DNA from: an uncultured Flavobacteriaceae bacterium
GTDB taxonomy: Bacteria > Bacteroidota > Bacteroidia > Flavobacteriales > Flavobacteriaceae
Assembly (NCBI GenBank): GCA_947501625.1
Contig: CANMWN010000002.1
Location: forward strand, 1 to 64,000
Length of the DNA: 64,000 nt
Direction of reading: 5' to 3'
A program made the position numbers and the translations under genes. Below are positions 53,803 through 61,598 of this stretch, piece by piece; the first letter of the stretch is position 1, and each line of letters opens with the position of its first letter. The notes beneath the pieces were generated by a model, which searched no databases, was not told the DNA's origin, and saw only the letters and a list, made by a program, of their open reading frames with translations.

Positions 53803-55242
53803 TTATCGTCTTTTTGTATAACCAAAAAGGCGATGATTCTGAATCATTTCTGAAATACCTTCAGGTAACATTTTCTCCCAACCTTCTTCGCCAGTAGTAA
53901 TCATTTTAAGCACTTTTCTAGAGAATATATTAAGAATATCTGGATCGTAGTTGTCTATATCAACAACTTTTCCATTATATTTAAAGAACTTGTATAATTC
54001 TTTCATTCTAGGATGTACCTTAAGGTTTTCGCTATTAATTACAGCACCAGTTTTTTCATCAACAAGTGGATATAAGTATATTTTTAAATCCTTGAAGAAA
54101 AGCTTTCCAAATGCCTCTAATATTCCACCGCTTAAATTTCGGTAATATTTTTCATCAAATATTTGCACTAAATTATAAACTCCCATAGCTAATCCCATTC
54201 TTGCTTTGGTGAATTCAGAGAAGTATTCTACAAGTTTATAATATTCCGAAAAATTCGAAATCATAACAAACTGTCCAAGAGAACAAAGTAACTCAGCTCG
54301 ATCTAAGAAGTCTCGTTCATTAATTTCTCCTTCGGCAGATAAATTGGATAAAGTAATTTCAAATATTGTCCTAGAATTTTCAGGATCAACTTTACTCTCG
54401 GCATAAAAAAGTTCAGTTGCTTTTTGATAAATATCCATATTTACCTTTGTAACAGGCCTAAAACTACCTCTTAGCGTCAGGATATTTTTCTTGTATAATT
54501 GTTGCGCAGGTAACAAATTGTTTCCGTCTGGTCCAAACATTACGGCATTGGTCATTTGATTTTTAACCAATTGCAAACTCATTAACCTATTATCAACATA
54601 GGCAAATCTTGGCCCAGAGAAATTTATCATGTCTATTTCTATCTGATCTTTGTCAAGATTGTCATAGAATGATTTTAATAAATCTTTTGGGCTATCATGC
54701 ATATAAAAACCACCATAAATCAAGTTTACACCAAGTGTTCCAAGTGTTTCTTGTTGTAATTTCGCATCGTTTTCTTTAAAACGAATGTGCATAATAATTT
54801 CATTATAATCTTCTAGAGGGTCTAATTGGAATTTTAGACCAACCCAACCGTGACCTTTGAATTTTTTTGCAAAATCAATAGTTGCAACAGTATTAGCATA
54901 AGAAAAGAATAGTTTTTCAGGATGTTTTTTTCGACTTAAACGCTCTTCAATAAGGTCAATTTCATGGGTAAGCATTCTTTTCAACCTTGCTTGAGTTACA
55001 TACCTTCTGTCTTGTTCAATACCATAAATTGCATCAGAGAAATCTTTATCATAAGCACTCATTGCCTTTGCTATTGTTCCAGAAGCGCCACCAGCTCTGA
55101 AGAAATTTCTTGCAGTTTCTTGACCAGCGCCTATTTCCGAAAAAGTACCGTAAATATTATCGTTTAAATTAATTCTTAATGATTTCCTTTTTGTTGAAGG
55201 AACTGCTGCAATATTTTTATCACCTTTACTTACCGAAGACAT
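53803..55242 (-). CDS. Conserved Flavobacteria-type protein of unknown function
   Basis: The 479-residue cytosolic protein has no signal peptide or TM helix. It has a very distinctive N-terminus (INLNDNIYGTFSEIGAGQE, FFRAGGASGTIAKAMSAYDK) and central stretches (NLIYGGFYMHDSP, NFSGPRFAYVDNRLMSLQLV, AVMFGPDGNNLLPA). I recall close relatives in other Flavobacteria under unconvincing names such as nicotinate-nucleotide adenylyltransferase or TonB-dependent receptor; I see no adenylyltransferase HxGH motif and no barrel. It is transcribed alone. I give no function. Confidence 0.75.
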   Translation of the reverse strand: MSSVSKGDKNIAAVPSTKRKSLRINLNDNIYGTFSEIGAGQETARNFFRAGGASGTIAKAMSAYDKDFSDAIYGIEQDRRYVTQARLKRMLTHEIDLIEERLSRKKHPEKLFFSYANTVATIDFAKKFKGHGWVGLKFQLDPLEDYNEIIMHIRFKENDAKLQQETLGTLGVNLIYGGFYMHDSPKDLLKSFYDNLDKDQIEIDMINFSGPRFAYVDNRLMSLQLVKNQMTNAVMFGPDGNNLLPAQQLYKKNILTLRGSFRPVTKVNMDIYQKATELFYAESKVDPENSRTIFEITLSNLSAEGEINERDFLDRAELLCSLGQFVMISNFSEYYKLVEYFSEFTKARMGLAMGVYNLVQIFDEKYYRNLSGGILEAFGKLFFKDLKIYLYPLVDEKTGAVINSENLKVHPRMKELYKFFKYNGKVVDIDNYDPDILNIFSRKVLKMITTGEEGWEKMLPEGISEMIQNHRLFGYTKRR

Positions 55243-55270
55243 GTGTGTTAATCTTATATTATAATCTATA

Positions 55271-55278
55271 CAAAAATA
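55271..55278 (-). promoter_or_regulatory. -7 box upstream of the unknown 479-residue gene
   Basis: TATTTTTG on the minus strand matches TAnnTTTG, ending 28 bases before the ATG. Confidence 0.45.
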
Positions 55279-55312
55279 CTAAATTCCTATATTTGATATA
55301 AATTTTTAGCGT

Positions 55313-55320
55313 TAAATTTG
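55313..55320 (+). promoter_or_regulatory. -7 box upstream of the MBL-fold gene
   Basis: TAAATTTG matches TAnnTTTG, ending 17 bases before the TTG start. A second match, TATATTTG, lies at 55288-55295. Confidence 0.4.
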
Positions 55321-55337
55321 TCAAAAAACATTATCAT

Positions 55338-56099
55338 TTGAAAGTAACTTTCCTAGGTACTGGAACCTCTCAAGGAATACCAGTAATAAATAGTAATCAT
55401 CCTGTTTGTTTATCTTCTGATAAACGCGATAAACGATTAAGAGTATCCATAATGATTCAATGGGATGATTATACTTATATCGTTGATTGCGGTCCTGATT
55501 TTAGATATCAAATGTTACGCGCCAATGTTACTAAGATTGATGGAATTTTATTTACTCATGAGCACTCTGACCACGTAGCAGGATTAGATGATATTAGGCC
55601 TTTTTATTTTCAAATTGGAGCAGTGCCAGTTTATGCTTCTCAACGGGTTTTAGATAATTTAAAAATGCGTTTTGACTATATTCTCAATGATGAAAATAAA
55701 TATCCTGGTTCGCCAAGTGTAATTCAAAATATTGTTACTCTTGAATCATTTCAATTAAAAAATAAACAAGTTATTCCTATAGAAGTGTTACACGGAGAAC
55801 TACCTGTTCTAGGTTTTAGAATTGATAATTTCGCTTATTTAACTGATGTTAAAACTATAAGTAATACTGAGAAATCAAAATTACAAGGCCTTGATGTTTT
55901 GGTAATTAGTGCTCTACGTATTGAGGAGCATCGCTCTCATTTAAATTTAGAGGAGGCATTAACTATCATTGAAGAATTAAATCCTAAACAAGCATATTTA
56001 ACCCATATAAGTCATAAATTAGGTTTTCATGCCGAAGTTGAAAAAAAGTTGCCTAAAAATGTTTATTTGGCTTTTGATGAGTTATCGATTCAACTTTAA
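55338..56099 (+). CDS. MBL-fold metal-dependent hydrolase (PhnP/RNase Z-like)
   Basis: The 253-residue protein is a metallo-beta-lactamase-fold enzyme of the PhnP/RNase Z type. FLGTGTSQGIP (about 5-15), THEHSDHVAGLDD (HxHxDH motif), YLTDVKTI and the late HISHKLGFH carry metal ligands. It probably cleaves a phosphodiester, such as a cyclic phosphate. TTG is the start: it yields MKVTFLGTGTSQG, the usual N-terminus of the family. Its end overlaps the convergent GNAT gene by 18 bases. Confidence 0.88.
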   Translation: MKVTFLGTGTSQGIPVINSNHPVCLSSDKRDKRLRVSIMIQWDDYTYIVDCGPDFRYQMLRANVTKIDGILFTHEHSDHVAGLDDIRPFYFQIGAVPVYASQRVLDNLKMRFDYILNDENKYPGSPSVIQNIVTLESFQLKNKQVIPIEVLHGELPVLGFRIDNFAYLTDVKTISNTEKSKLQGLDVLVISALRIEEHRSHLNLEEALTIIEELNPKQAYLTHISHKLGFHAEVEKKLPKNVYLAFDELSIQL

Positions 56100-56531
56100 T
56101 TCAATTTTTCGAATTCCGAAACTTGTATCCCATTGTTTGGTTTCTTTAAAGCCAAATTTTTTATATAACTTTATTGCAGGTGAGTTTAACAAACCTGTTT
56201 CTACTTTGAATTTGTTACAGTCAAAATTGTTTAATGTGAAACTCATTAATTTAATTGCAATTCCTTGCCTAAAATTATTTGGATGCACTACAAGACTTTG
56301 AATGTGAATGAAATCATGCTCAATTTTTAATTCAATAATTCCGCCTAGAATATCATTTATAAAATATCCATAAAATTGAGTGTTACTATTGATGAAATCT
56401 TTTACAGTTCTTTTTAAAGGTGGAAAATCAACTGCATTTAATAATTCTGCTTCAATCTTATAAGAGGCTTGGAAGACTTTGTAAATTGATTGAGAAATCA
56501 CTTGTTTTTTATTTTCTAAAAGAGAAATCAT
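56082..56531 (-). CDS. GNAT-family N-acetyltransferase
   Basis: The 149-residue protein fits the GNAT fold: IIELKIEHDFIHIQSLVVHP, then the acetyl-CoA loop region NNFRQGIAIKLMSF, and the C-terminal NSPAIKLYKKFGFKE. The usual Q/RxxGxG/A is partly kept (RQGIA). The substrate is unknown. Its ATG overlaps the esterase stop (ATGA), so the two are translated together. Confidence 0.85.
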   Translation of the reverse strand: MISLLENKKQVISQSIYKVFQASYKIEAELLNAVDFPPLKRTVKDFINSNTQFYGYFINDILGGIIELKIEHDFIHIQSLVVHPNNFRQGIAIKLMSFTLNNFDCNKFKVETGLLNSPAIKLYKKFGFKETKQWDTSFGIRKIELKLNR

Positions 56532-57184
56532 AATCTTTCTTCCATCCACTTTTTAAAATCATAAAAATTTTGAGGTGCTACGCCATGACCAACCATATAT
56601 TCTTGGTAACAATTTTTAATATTCAGTTTGTTTAAAAATTCAGGGGCATTTTGTGCCCAATCGACTGGAATTACTTGATCAACTGTTCCGTGAGAAATAA
56701 AGAAGTCTAGGTTCGAATAATCTTTTTCACTTAGAGTTTCGGGAATTAAATCTTGATTGATATAGCCACTCAAAGCAATGATATTTTGAACTTTATTAGG
56801 ATAGTTAAGTGCTACACTATAACTGAGAATTGTACCTTGACTAAATCCTAATAGAAAAACTTTATTTTTATTTACATTATACTTTTCAATTATTTGATCA
56901 ATAAAAATAGAAATTTGTTCTCTAGCTTCAATTGCCTCGTCTGTATCAGAAAACTTGCCATTAGTTGTGTCAAAATGAATAGTGTACCATGCGTAAGAAC
57001 CATAATTAATAGTCAATGGTGCTCGAGCACTTATTATTAATAATTCTTTTGGAAGTTCACTTGCAAACGAGAATAAATCTTGTTCGTTACTTCCATAGCC
57101 ATGAAGTAGAATGAGTAGTGGAGGGTTTTCGCTGTTATTCTTTGGCTCTCTTTTAATATATTCTAGTGCTAGTTTTTCTGACAT
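56528..57184 (-). CDS. Carboxylesterase/phospholipase-type alpha/beta hydrolase
   Basis: The 218-residue protein belongs to the PF02230 type of alpha/beta hydrolases. LLILLHGYGSNEQDL holds the oxyanion hole, LLGFSQGTIL the nucleophile Ser, HGTVDQVIP the Asp, and VGHGVAP the His. I used the ATG at 57184 (MSEKLALEY), not a start nine codons upstream that would run into the palindromic repeat. The natural ester substrate is unknown. Confidence 0.9.
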   Translation of the reverse strand: MSEKLALEYIKREPKNNSENPPLLILLHGYGSNEQDLFSFASELPKELLIISARAPLTINYGSYAWYTIHFDTTNGKFSDTDEAIEAREQISIFIDQIIEKYNVNKNKVFLLGFSQGTILSYSVALNYPNKVQNIIALSGYINQDLIPETLSEKDYSNLDFFISHGTVDQVIPVDWAQNAPEFLNKLNIKNCYQEYMVGHGVAPQNFYDFKKWMEERL

Positions 57185-57204
57185 TTGTGTGTGCTTAAAA
57201 ATAA

Positions 57205-57264
57205 ATGTCATTTTGAACGAAGTGAAAAATCTAAAGAGATTCTTCGTTTCACTCAGAATGACAT
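57205..57264. repeat. Long palindromic intergenic repeat
   Basis: Two 28-base arms (57205-57232 and 57237-57264), beginning ATGTCATT and ending AATGACAT, form an imperfect inverted repeat with a GAACGAAGTGAA / TTCGTTTCACTC core. Elements of the type GTCATTCTGAGCGAAGT are dispersed widely in Bacteroidota genomes. It lies between the esterase and the DUF4870 gene. Confidence 0.8.
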
Positions 57265-57286
57265 TGTTTTATAGTTTGGTGTTTTG

Positions 57287-57616
57287 TTATACTGATTTAA
57301 ACCACTCTTGGAATTGATCGCCTAATAATGGTATCTTTTTCTCTTCTCCTTGTATTGCTCCAATGAAGCCTATAATCCATAATACTAAAATTCCAACGCC
57401 TATAATTGCAGCAATCCAACCCATTCCTGCTAATCTTCCAATTCCCCAACTATTTGCTATTGATAAAAGTGTTAATCCTAACATTTGACGAATGTGAAAT
57501 GAAGCAAAGGAATTCTTTGAACTATTATTCATAATGAATGCAACAATAGTGCCTATAATAGTTATATAACTAATTATTGCGGCAGTTTTTCCTTCGTTTA
57601 CTGTTGTGTTTTCCAT
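57287..57616 (-). CDS. DUF4870/Tic20-like small membrane protein
   Basis: The 109-residue protein has three TM helices (about 12-30, 46-60 and 68-92) and the typical FASFHIRQMLGL motif of the DUF4870 family. It ends with a soluble GEEKKIPLLGDQFQEWF tail, also typical. The function is unknown. It lies between the palindromic repeat and the dihydroorotase-like gene. Confidence 0.85.
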   Translation of the reverse strand: MENTTVNEGKTAAIISYITIIGTIVAFIMNNSSKNSFASFHIRQMLGLTLLSIANSWGIGRLAGMGWIAAIIGVGILVLWIIGFIGAIQGEEKKIPLLGDQFQEWFKSV

Positions 57617-57660
57617 GTTTTAGTTTAATTTTAAGTTGATACGGTAAATATATTAAAAAA

Positions 57661-58917
57661 TTAATTGAGTATCAATTTGTTCTTTGCAAATACACCATAA
57701 ACCTTACCTTTTATTTCTTTGTCTATAAAGGCTGAATTTTTGGAAGTCGATAATATGTCATTAGAAGTGAAAGTTGCTTCGAAAGATGGATTAAATAATG
57801 TTAAGTTGGCTTTTTCACCTTCTTTTATTTCTAGTAATTCTAATCCGAAAATCTTTCTTGGATTATCGGTAATTGTACTAACGAGAGTTTCAAGTTCAAT
57901 TTCTTTGTTAGCAATTCCAAAAAAACTTTCTAAGCCAATAGTTCCGTCTTTAGCATTGCTAAATTCAACTTTTTTGTGCTCTATATCTATAGGATTGTGA
58001 TCGCTAGTAATAATATCTATTGTGCCATCTATAATACCTTTTTTAAGCGCTTTAATATCATTGTCGGTTCTTAAAGGTGGTGAAACTTTGTAATTGGAGT
58101 TGAAGTTGTTGAGTTCATCATCGGTGAGTGATAAATGATGAGTAGTTACGCTACAACTTACATTCAAACCTTTCTTTTTAGCATTTTTTATCAATTTTAC
58201 TGAATGGGCAGTTGATATAGTTGGTATATGTAATTTTCCTCCTGTATATTCTAATATATATAGATCTCTTGCTATTTGTAATTCTTCAGTCAAGTTAGGT
58301 ATTCCTTTAAGTCCTAGTTTAGTACTATTCTCTCCTTCATTTACAATTCCATTTGAGCAAATTGAATTGTCTTGTGGAAAACTCAATACCAAGCCATTAA
58401 AATTTTGAGCGTATTGAAGAGCGACTTTTAATAAATTTGGGTTAGAAACCGGTTTATTGTAATCTCCAAATGCAATAGCTCCAGAATTTTGCATATCAAA
58501 CAATTCAGCCATATCTTTTCCTTCAGCATTCTTGGTTAAGTTTCCAATTGGAAATAGTTGAATATTACTATTCGAAGCTTTGTTAATTAAATATTCTACA
58601 CTTGCTTTATTATCAATTTTTGGTAATGTGTTTGGATTCACTGCAATAGCGGTAAATCCAGTTTTTGCAGCAACTTTCAACCCATTTTCAATAGTTTCTC
58701 TCTCTTCAAATCCTGGTTCTCCTAGACTGACACTTGTGTCAAACCATCCGTTAGAAATATGTAGATTCTTAAAAGAAATTTCTTTATAATTGTTTTCGTT
58801 TGTAATAGAAGCAGCTATACTTTTGATTATTCCTTTTTCAATGAGTAAATCTCTCTTTTTTAAGTGATGCTTACTTTTAGAATCAATAATTGTTGCAGAT
58901 TTTATGAGTAGATTCAT
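57661..58917 (-). CDS. Dihydroorotase-like protein lacking HxH metal ligands
   Basis: The 418-residue protein has the amidohydrolase fold and overall sequence of long-form dihydroorotases (EPGFEERETIENGLKVAAKTGFTA, VTTHHLSLTDDEL, GTIDIITSDHNPI, NPRKIFGLE). At the metal site the expected DxHxHxR reads DTSVSLG (GWFDTSVSLGEPG), so both His ligands and the substrate Arg are gone. It is probably a non-catalytic homologue, like PyrC' of Pseudomonas, which supports aspartate transcarbamoylase, or it has another role. The pyrC name is withheld for this reason. Its ATG overlaps the BatA-like stop (ATGA). Confidence 0.82.
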   Translation of the reverse strand: MNLLIKSATIIDSKSKHHLKKRDLLIEKGIIKSIAASITNENNYKEISFKNLHISNGWFDTSVSLGEPGFEERETIENGLKVAAKTGFTAIAVNPNTLPKIDNKASVEYLINKASNSNIQLFPIGNLTKNAEGKDMAELFDMQNSGAIAFGDYNKPVSNPNLLKVALQYAQNFNGLVLSFPQDNSICSNGIVNEGENSTKLGLKGIPNLTEELQIARDLYILEYTGGKLHIPTISTAHSVKLIKNAKKKGLNVSCSVTTHHLSLTDDELNNFNSNYKVSPPLRTDNDIKALKKGIIDGTIDIITSDHNPIDIEHKKVEFSNAKDGTIGLESFFGIANKEIELETLVSTITDNPRKIFGLELLEIKEGEKANLTLFNPSFEATFTSNDILSTSKNSAFIDKEIKGKVYGVFAKNKLILN

Positions 58918-60869
58918 ATTTTAAAAAATTTTAAAATGCATATTTCTACCAGCAAAAATAATATAGCCAAACCTAAAAACCATTTAAAAAGTGTTTTGAT
59001 TTCTTCTTGCTCTTGTATTTTGCTGAAAGTTTTTTCAATATTATTACTTATAGTGATGTTTTTAGAATCTTTGAAAATAGAATCTAAATTTGAATATGTT
59101 AAATTGTTTTCTATCCTATTGTAATTAAAAGCGATAGTTCTAATGATTTTGTTGGCTTTCTTGATTGTATAGAAGCCACTTTTAGTAATTTCTTCACCAA
59201 GATTTAATTCGATTTTATTGTTGAATGTAGTTTGTCGAGGAATTAAATTTTGATTTTCAATTACAATCTCTAACACTTCATCATTATTCGTTTGAGTGTC
59301 AATATCAATGCTGTTGTTTTCTCCTGCTGTATAATATAATTGCGGTATTTTGAAACTATATTTAGCAAAATTGTAAAATATAGGTACTATAAGTGGCGAG
59401 TTTTGAAAATTTGAAACTTGTTTGCTTAAAGGAGCATTAAATAAGTACACGGAACTGTTTTTTTGCTTAACTTCTGATATGAAAGTATCGTTGTTGTCAA
59501 ATTTAAGAATAGGAGAAGAGTTGGTTAAAGTAGATTTATAGTGTTGATTTACTGTTGGGTAATCGAAATTTTTCACTTGTTTTTCAAAAACATTTTTTAA
59601 AATAGGGTGTTGGTAGTTAATCTCGTTTATAGTGAGTTTGTTTTTAACTTCATTGATAACTTTCCCAATATTGAGAGTTTTATATAATGCATTATAAGAG
59701 TTTAAATCTGTTTTAGAAGATGGTATAATTACAAGACTACCTCCATTTTTTGAAAAATTCACTAATTGGTTTATCAATTTAGATGGAATTTCATCAATTT
59801 CGTTTAGTACAATTAGATGTTGTTTTTTAATAATATTGTAATCTAAATTATTTAGGTTTTTATCAATATAATCAAACTCGTTTTTAGTGTAAATTTTCTT
59901 TAAATAATTTGCTTGTTTTCCGATAACTAAAACACTAATTTTTTTGGGTGAAGATATCGTAAAAAATAGTTCGTTGTCAAAAGATAAATTGGAGTCATTT
60001 ATTTTAATAATTCCATTTATGTTTTTTTGATTTTGAATTTTAAATTCAATAACGTTTGATTTGTTTTTTTCTAGGGTAGTGGAAACTTTACTCATCAAAA
60101 TTGAACCATTATATAACGAAACTGGTACTGATTTTTGTTCAGTATTTGTATTGTTTATTATTACTTTTAAGGTTAATTCTTTGTTATTTTTTTCTGAAAC
60201 AAAAACACTATCTATTGAAATATTAAAATTACTATTTGATTGTTGTTTTATGAGTGAAATTGACGAGTTTACATTTGTAACACTTTCTTTTTTTATATTA
60301 TTAATATTTTGAAAATCAGATATTAAAATTAATTTATTTAAACTATTAGTTTTATTAAATTTCAATTGTTCTGCTTTGAGTAAAATGGTACTAAAATTTA
60401 CTTTATTTGTAGAAAAATCAGTTTTTATAAGTTCATTTTTAAGTTCTTTTGCATCAATATTTTTAAAAGTTTTATCATTTGTAATTAAAGAAACTACATC
60501 ATCATTTTTTACATTATTGATAATATTTTGAATTGTATTTTTTAGAATAATACCATCTTTTCCTTTCGCCTGCATACTCAATGAATTATCTAAATATAGA
60601 ATTTTGTGAAATTTTTTTTCAATTGAATTGTTGGAAAAATATGGTTGTGAAAAAGCTAAAATTAGCGCTGAAAAGGCAATCAATCTAGTGAGTAAAATTA
60701 ACCATTTTTTTAGCCTAGAACTTTTACGAGTTTTGAGTTCTATTTGTTTTAAAAATTCAACGTTGGTAAATGGTGTTTTTTTGAAGCGTTGTAATTGGAA
60801 TAAATGAACAATTATCGGGATGATAAGTAGAATTAATGCGAATAAAATTTCAGGATGCTTAAATTGCAT
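58914..60869 (-). CDS. BatA-type membrane protein with VWA-like domain
   Basis: The 651-residue protein starts with the BatA N-terminal double-TM domain (FKHPEILFALILLIIPIIVH, then LTRLIAFSALILAFSQPYF), followed by a VWA-like domain (about 85-205) with ILYLDNSLSM, where the MIDAS motif DxSxS reads DNSLS. A long beta-rich periplasmic part and a GATase-like segment (VIIPSS) follow, then a C-terminal TM helix (about 630-648). The exact function is unknown. It lies between the LolD-like ATPase and the dihydroorotase-like gene. Confidence 0.82.
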   Translation of the reverse strand: MQFKHPEILFALILLIIPIIVHLFQLQRFKKTPFTNVEFLKQIELKTRKSSRLKKWLILLTRLIAFSALILAFSQPYFSNNSIEKKFHKILYLDNSLSMQAKGKDGIILKNTIQNIINNVKNDDVVSLITNDKTFKNIDAKELKNELIKTDFSTNKVNFSTILLKAEQLKFNKTNSLNKLILISDFQNINNIKKESVTNVNSSISLIKQQSNSNFNISIDSVFVSEKNNKELTLKVIINNTNTEQKSVPVSLYNGSILMSKVSTTLEKNKSNVIEFKIQNQKNINGIIKINDSNLSFDNELFFTISSPKKISVLVIGKQANYLKKIYTKNEFDYIDKNLNNLDYNIIKKQHLIVLNEIDEIPSKLINQLVNFSKNGGSLVIIPSSKTDLNSYNALYKTLNIGKVINEVKNKLTINEINYQHPILKNVFEKQVKNFDYPTVNQHYKSTLTNSSPILKFDNNDTFISEVKQKNSSVYLFNAPLSKQVSNFQNSPLIVPIFYNFAKYSFKIPQLYYTAGENNSIDIDTQTNNDEVLEIVIENQNLIPRQTTFNNKIELNLGEEITKSGFYTIKKANKIIRTIAFNYNRIENNLTYSNLDSIFKDSKNITISNNIEKTFSKIQEQEEIKTLFKWFLGLAILFLLVEICILKFFKI

Positions 60870-60902
60870 TGTTCATAAGATTGGTCAAAGATAAAAATTA
60901 AT

Positions 60903-61568
60903 TTAACTATTTATCAATTTTCCATCTTTCATTTCAAGTTTCCTATCTGCCATGTTTGCTAAATCATTATTGTGTGTAACTATCACAAACGTATGACCAA
61001 ATTCATCTCTTAGTTTAAAAAACAATTCATGAAGATCTTTTGCGGCTTTAGAGTCTAAGTTTCCACTTGGTTCATCTGCAAATATTACCGAAGGGCTATT
61101 TATTAGTGCTCTTGCAACTGCAACGCGCTGTTGTTCGCCTCCCGACAATTGGTTTGGCTTATGATTCATACGATTTACCAACCCTAAAAAACTCAATAAT
61201 TCTTTTGCTCTTTTTTCTGCATCATTTTTTGAAGCATTACCTATAAATGCTGGTATGCAAACATTTTCAAGAGCAGTAAATTCAGGCAACAGTTGATGGA
61301 ATTGAAAAATAAAGCCAATATGCTTATTTCTAAAACTTGATAACTCTTTATCAGATAGTTTTTGAATACTTTGATTGCTAAAAATGATTTCGGCATTGTC
61401 AATATTAGTAGGCTTGTCAAGAGTTCCTAAAATTTGTAAAAGAGTTGTTTTACCTGCTCCTGAAGGGCCGACAATAGAAACAATTTCGCTTTTTTTTATA
61501 TGAAGATTGATGTTTTTAAGAACTTCAATTTCTCCATATTGTTTAGATATATTTTTTGTTTTAATCAT
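60903..61568 (-). CDS. LolD-like ABC transporter ATPase
   Basis: The 221-residue ATPase belongs to the MacB/LolD/FtsE group. GPSGAGKTT Walker A (about 34-42), [33 protein letters not shown] signature, and [13 protein letters not shown] Walker B are intact. It would drive lipoprotein release or another extraction step with a LolCE-type permease, which is not in this window. In a genome rich in lipoproteins the Lol role is plausible. Confidence 0.88.
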   Translation of the reverse strand: MIKTKNISKQYGEIEVLKNINLHIKKSEIVSIVGPSGAGKTTLLQILGTLDKPTNIDNAEIIFSNQSIQKLSDKELSSFRNKHIGFIFQFHQLLPEFTALENVCIPAFIGNASKNDAEKRAKELLSFLGLVNRMNHKPNQLSGGEQQRVAVARALINSPSVIFADEPSGNLDSKAAKDLHELFFKLRDEFGHTFVIVTHNNDLANMADRKLEMKDGKLINS

Positions 61569-61598
61569 TTACTAAAAAGCCTAAAAAACAAAAATAGT

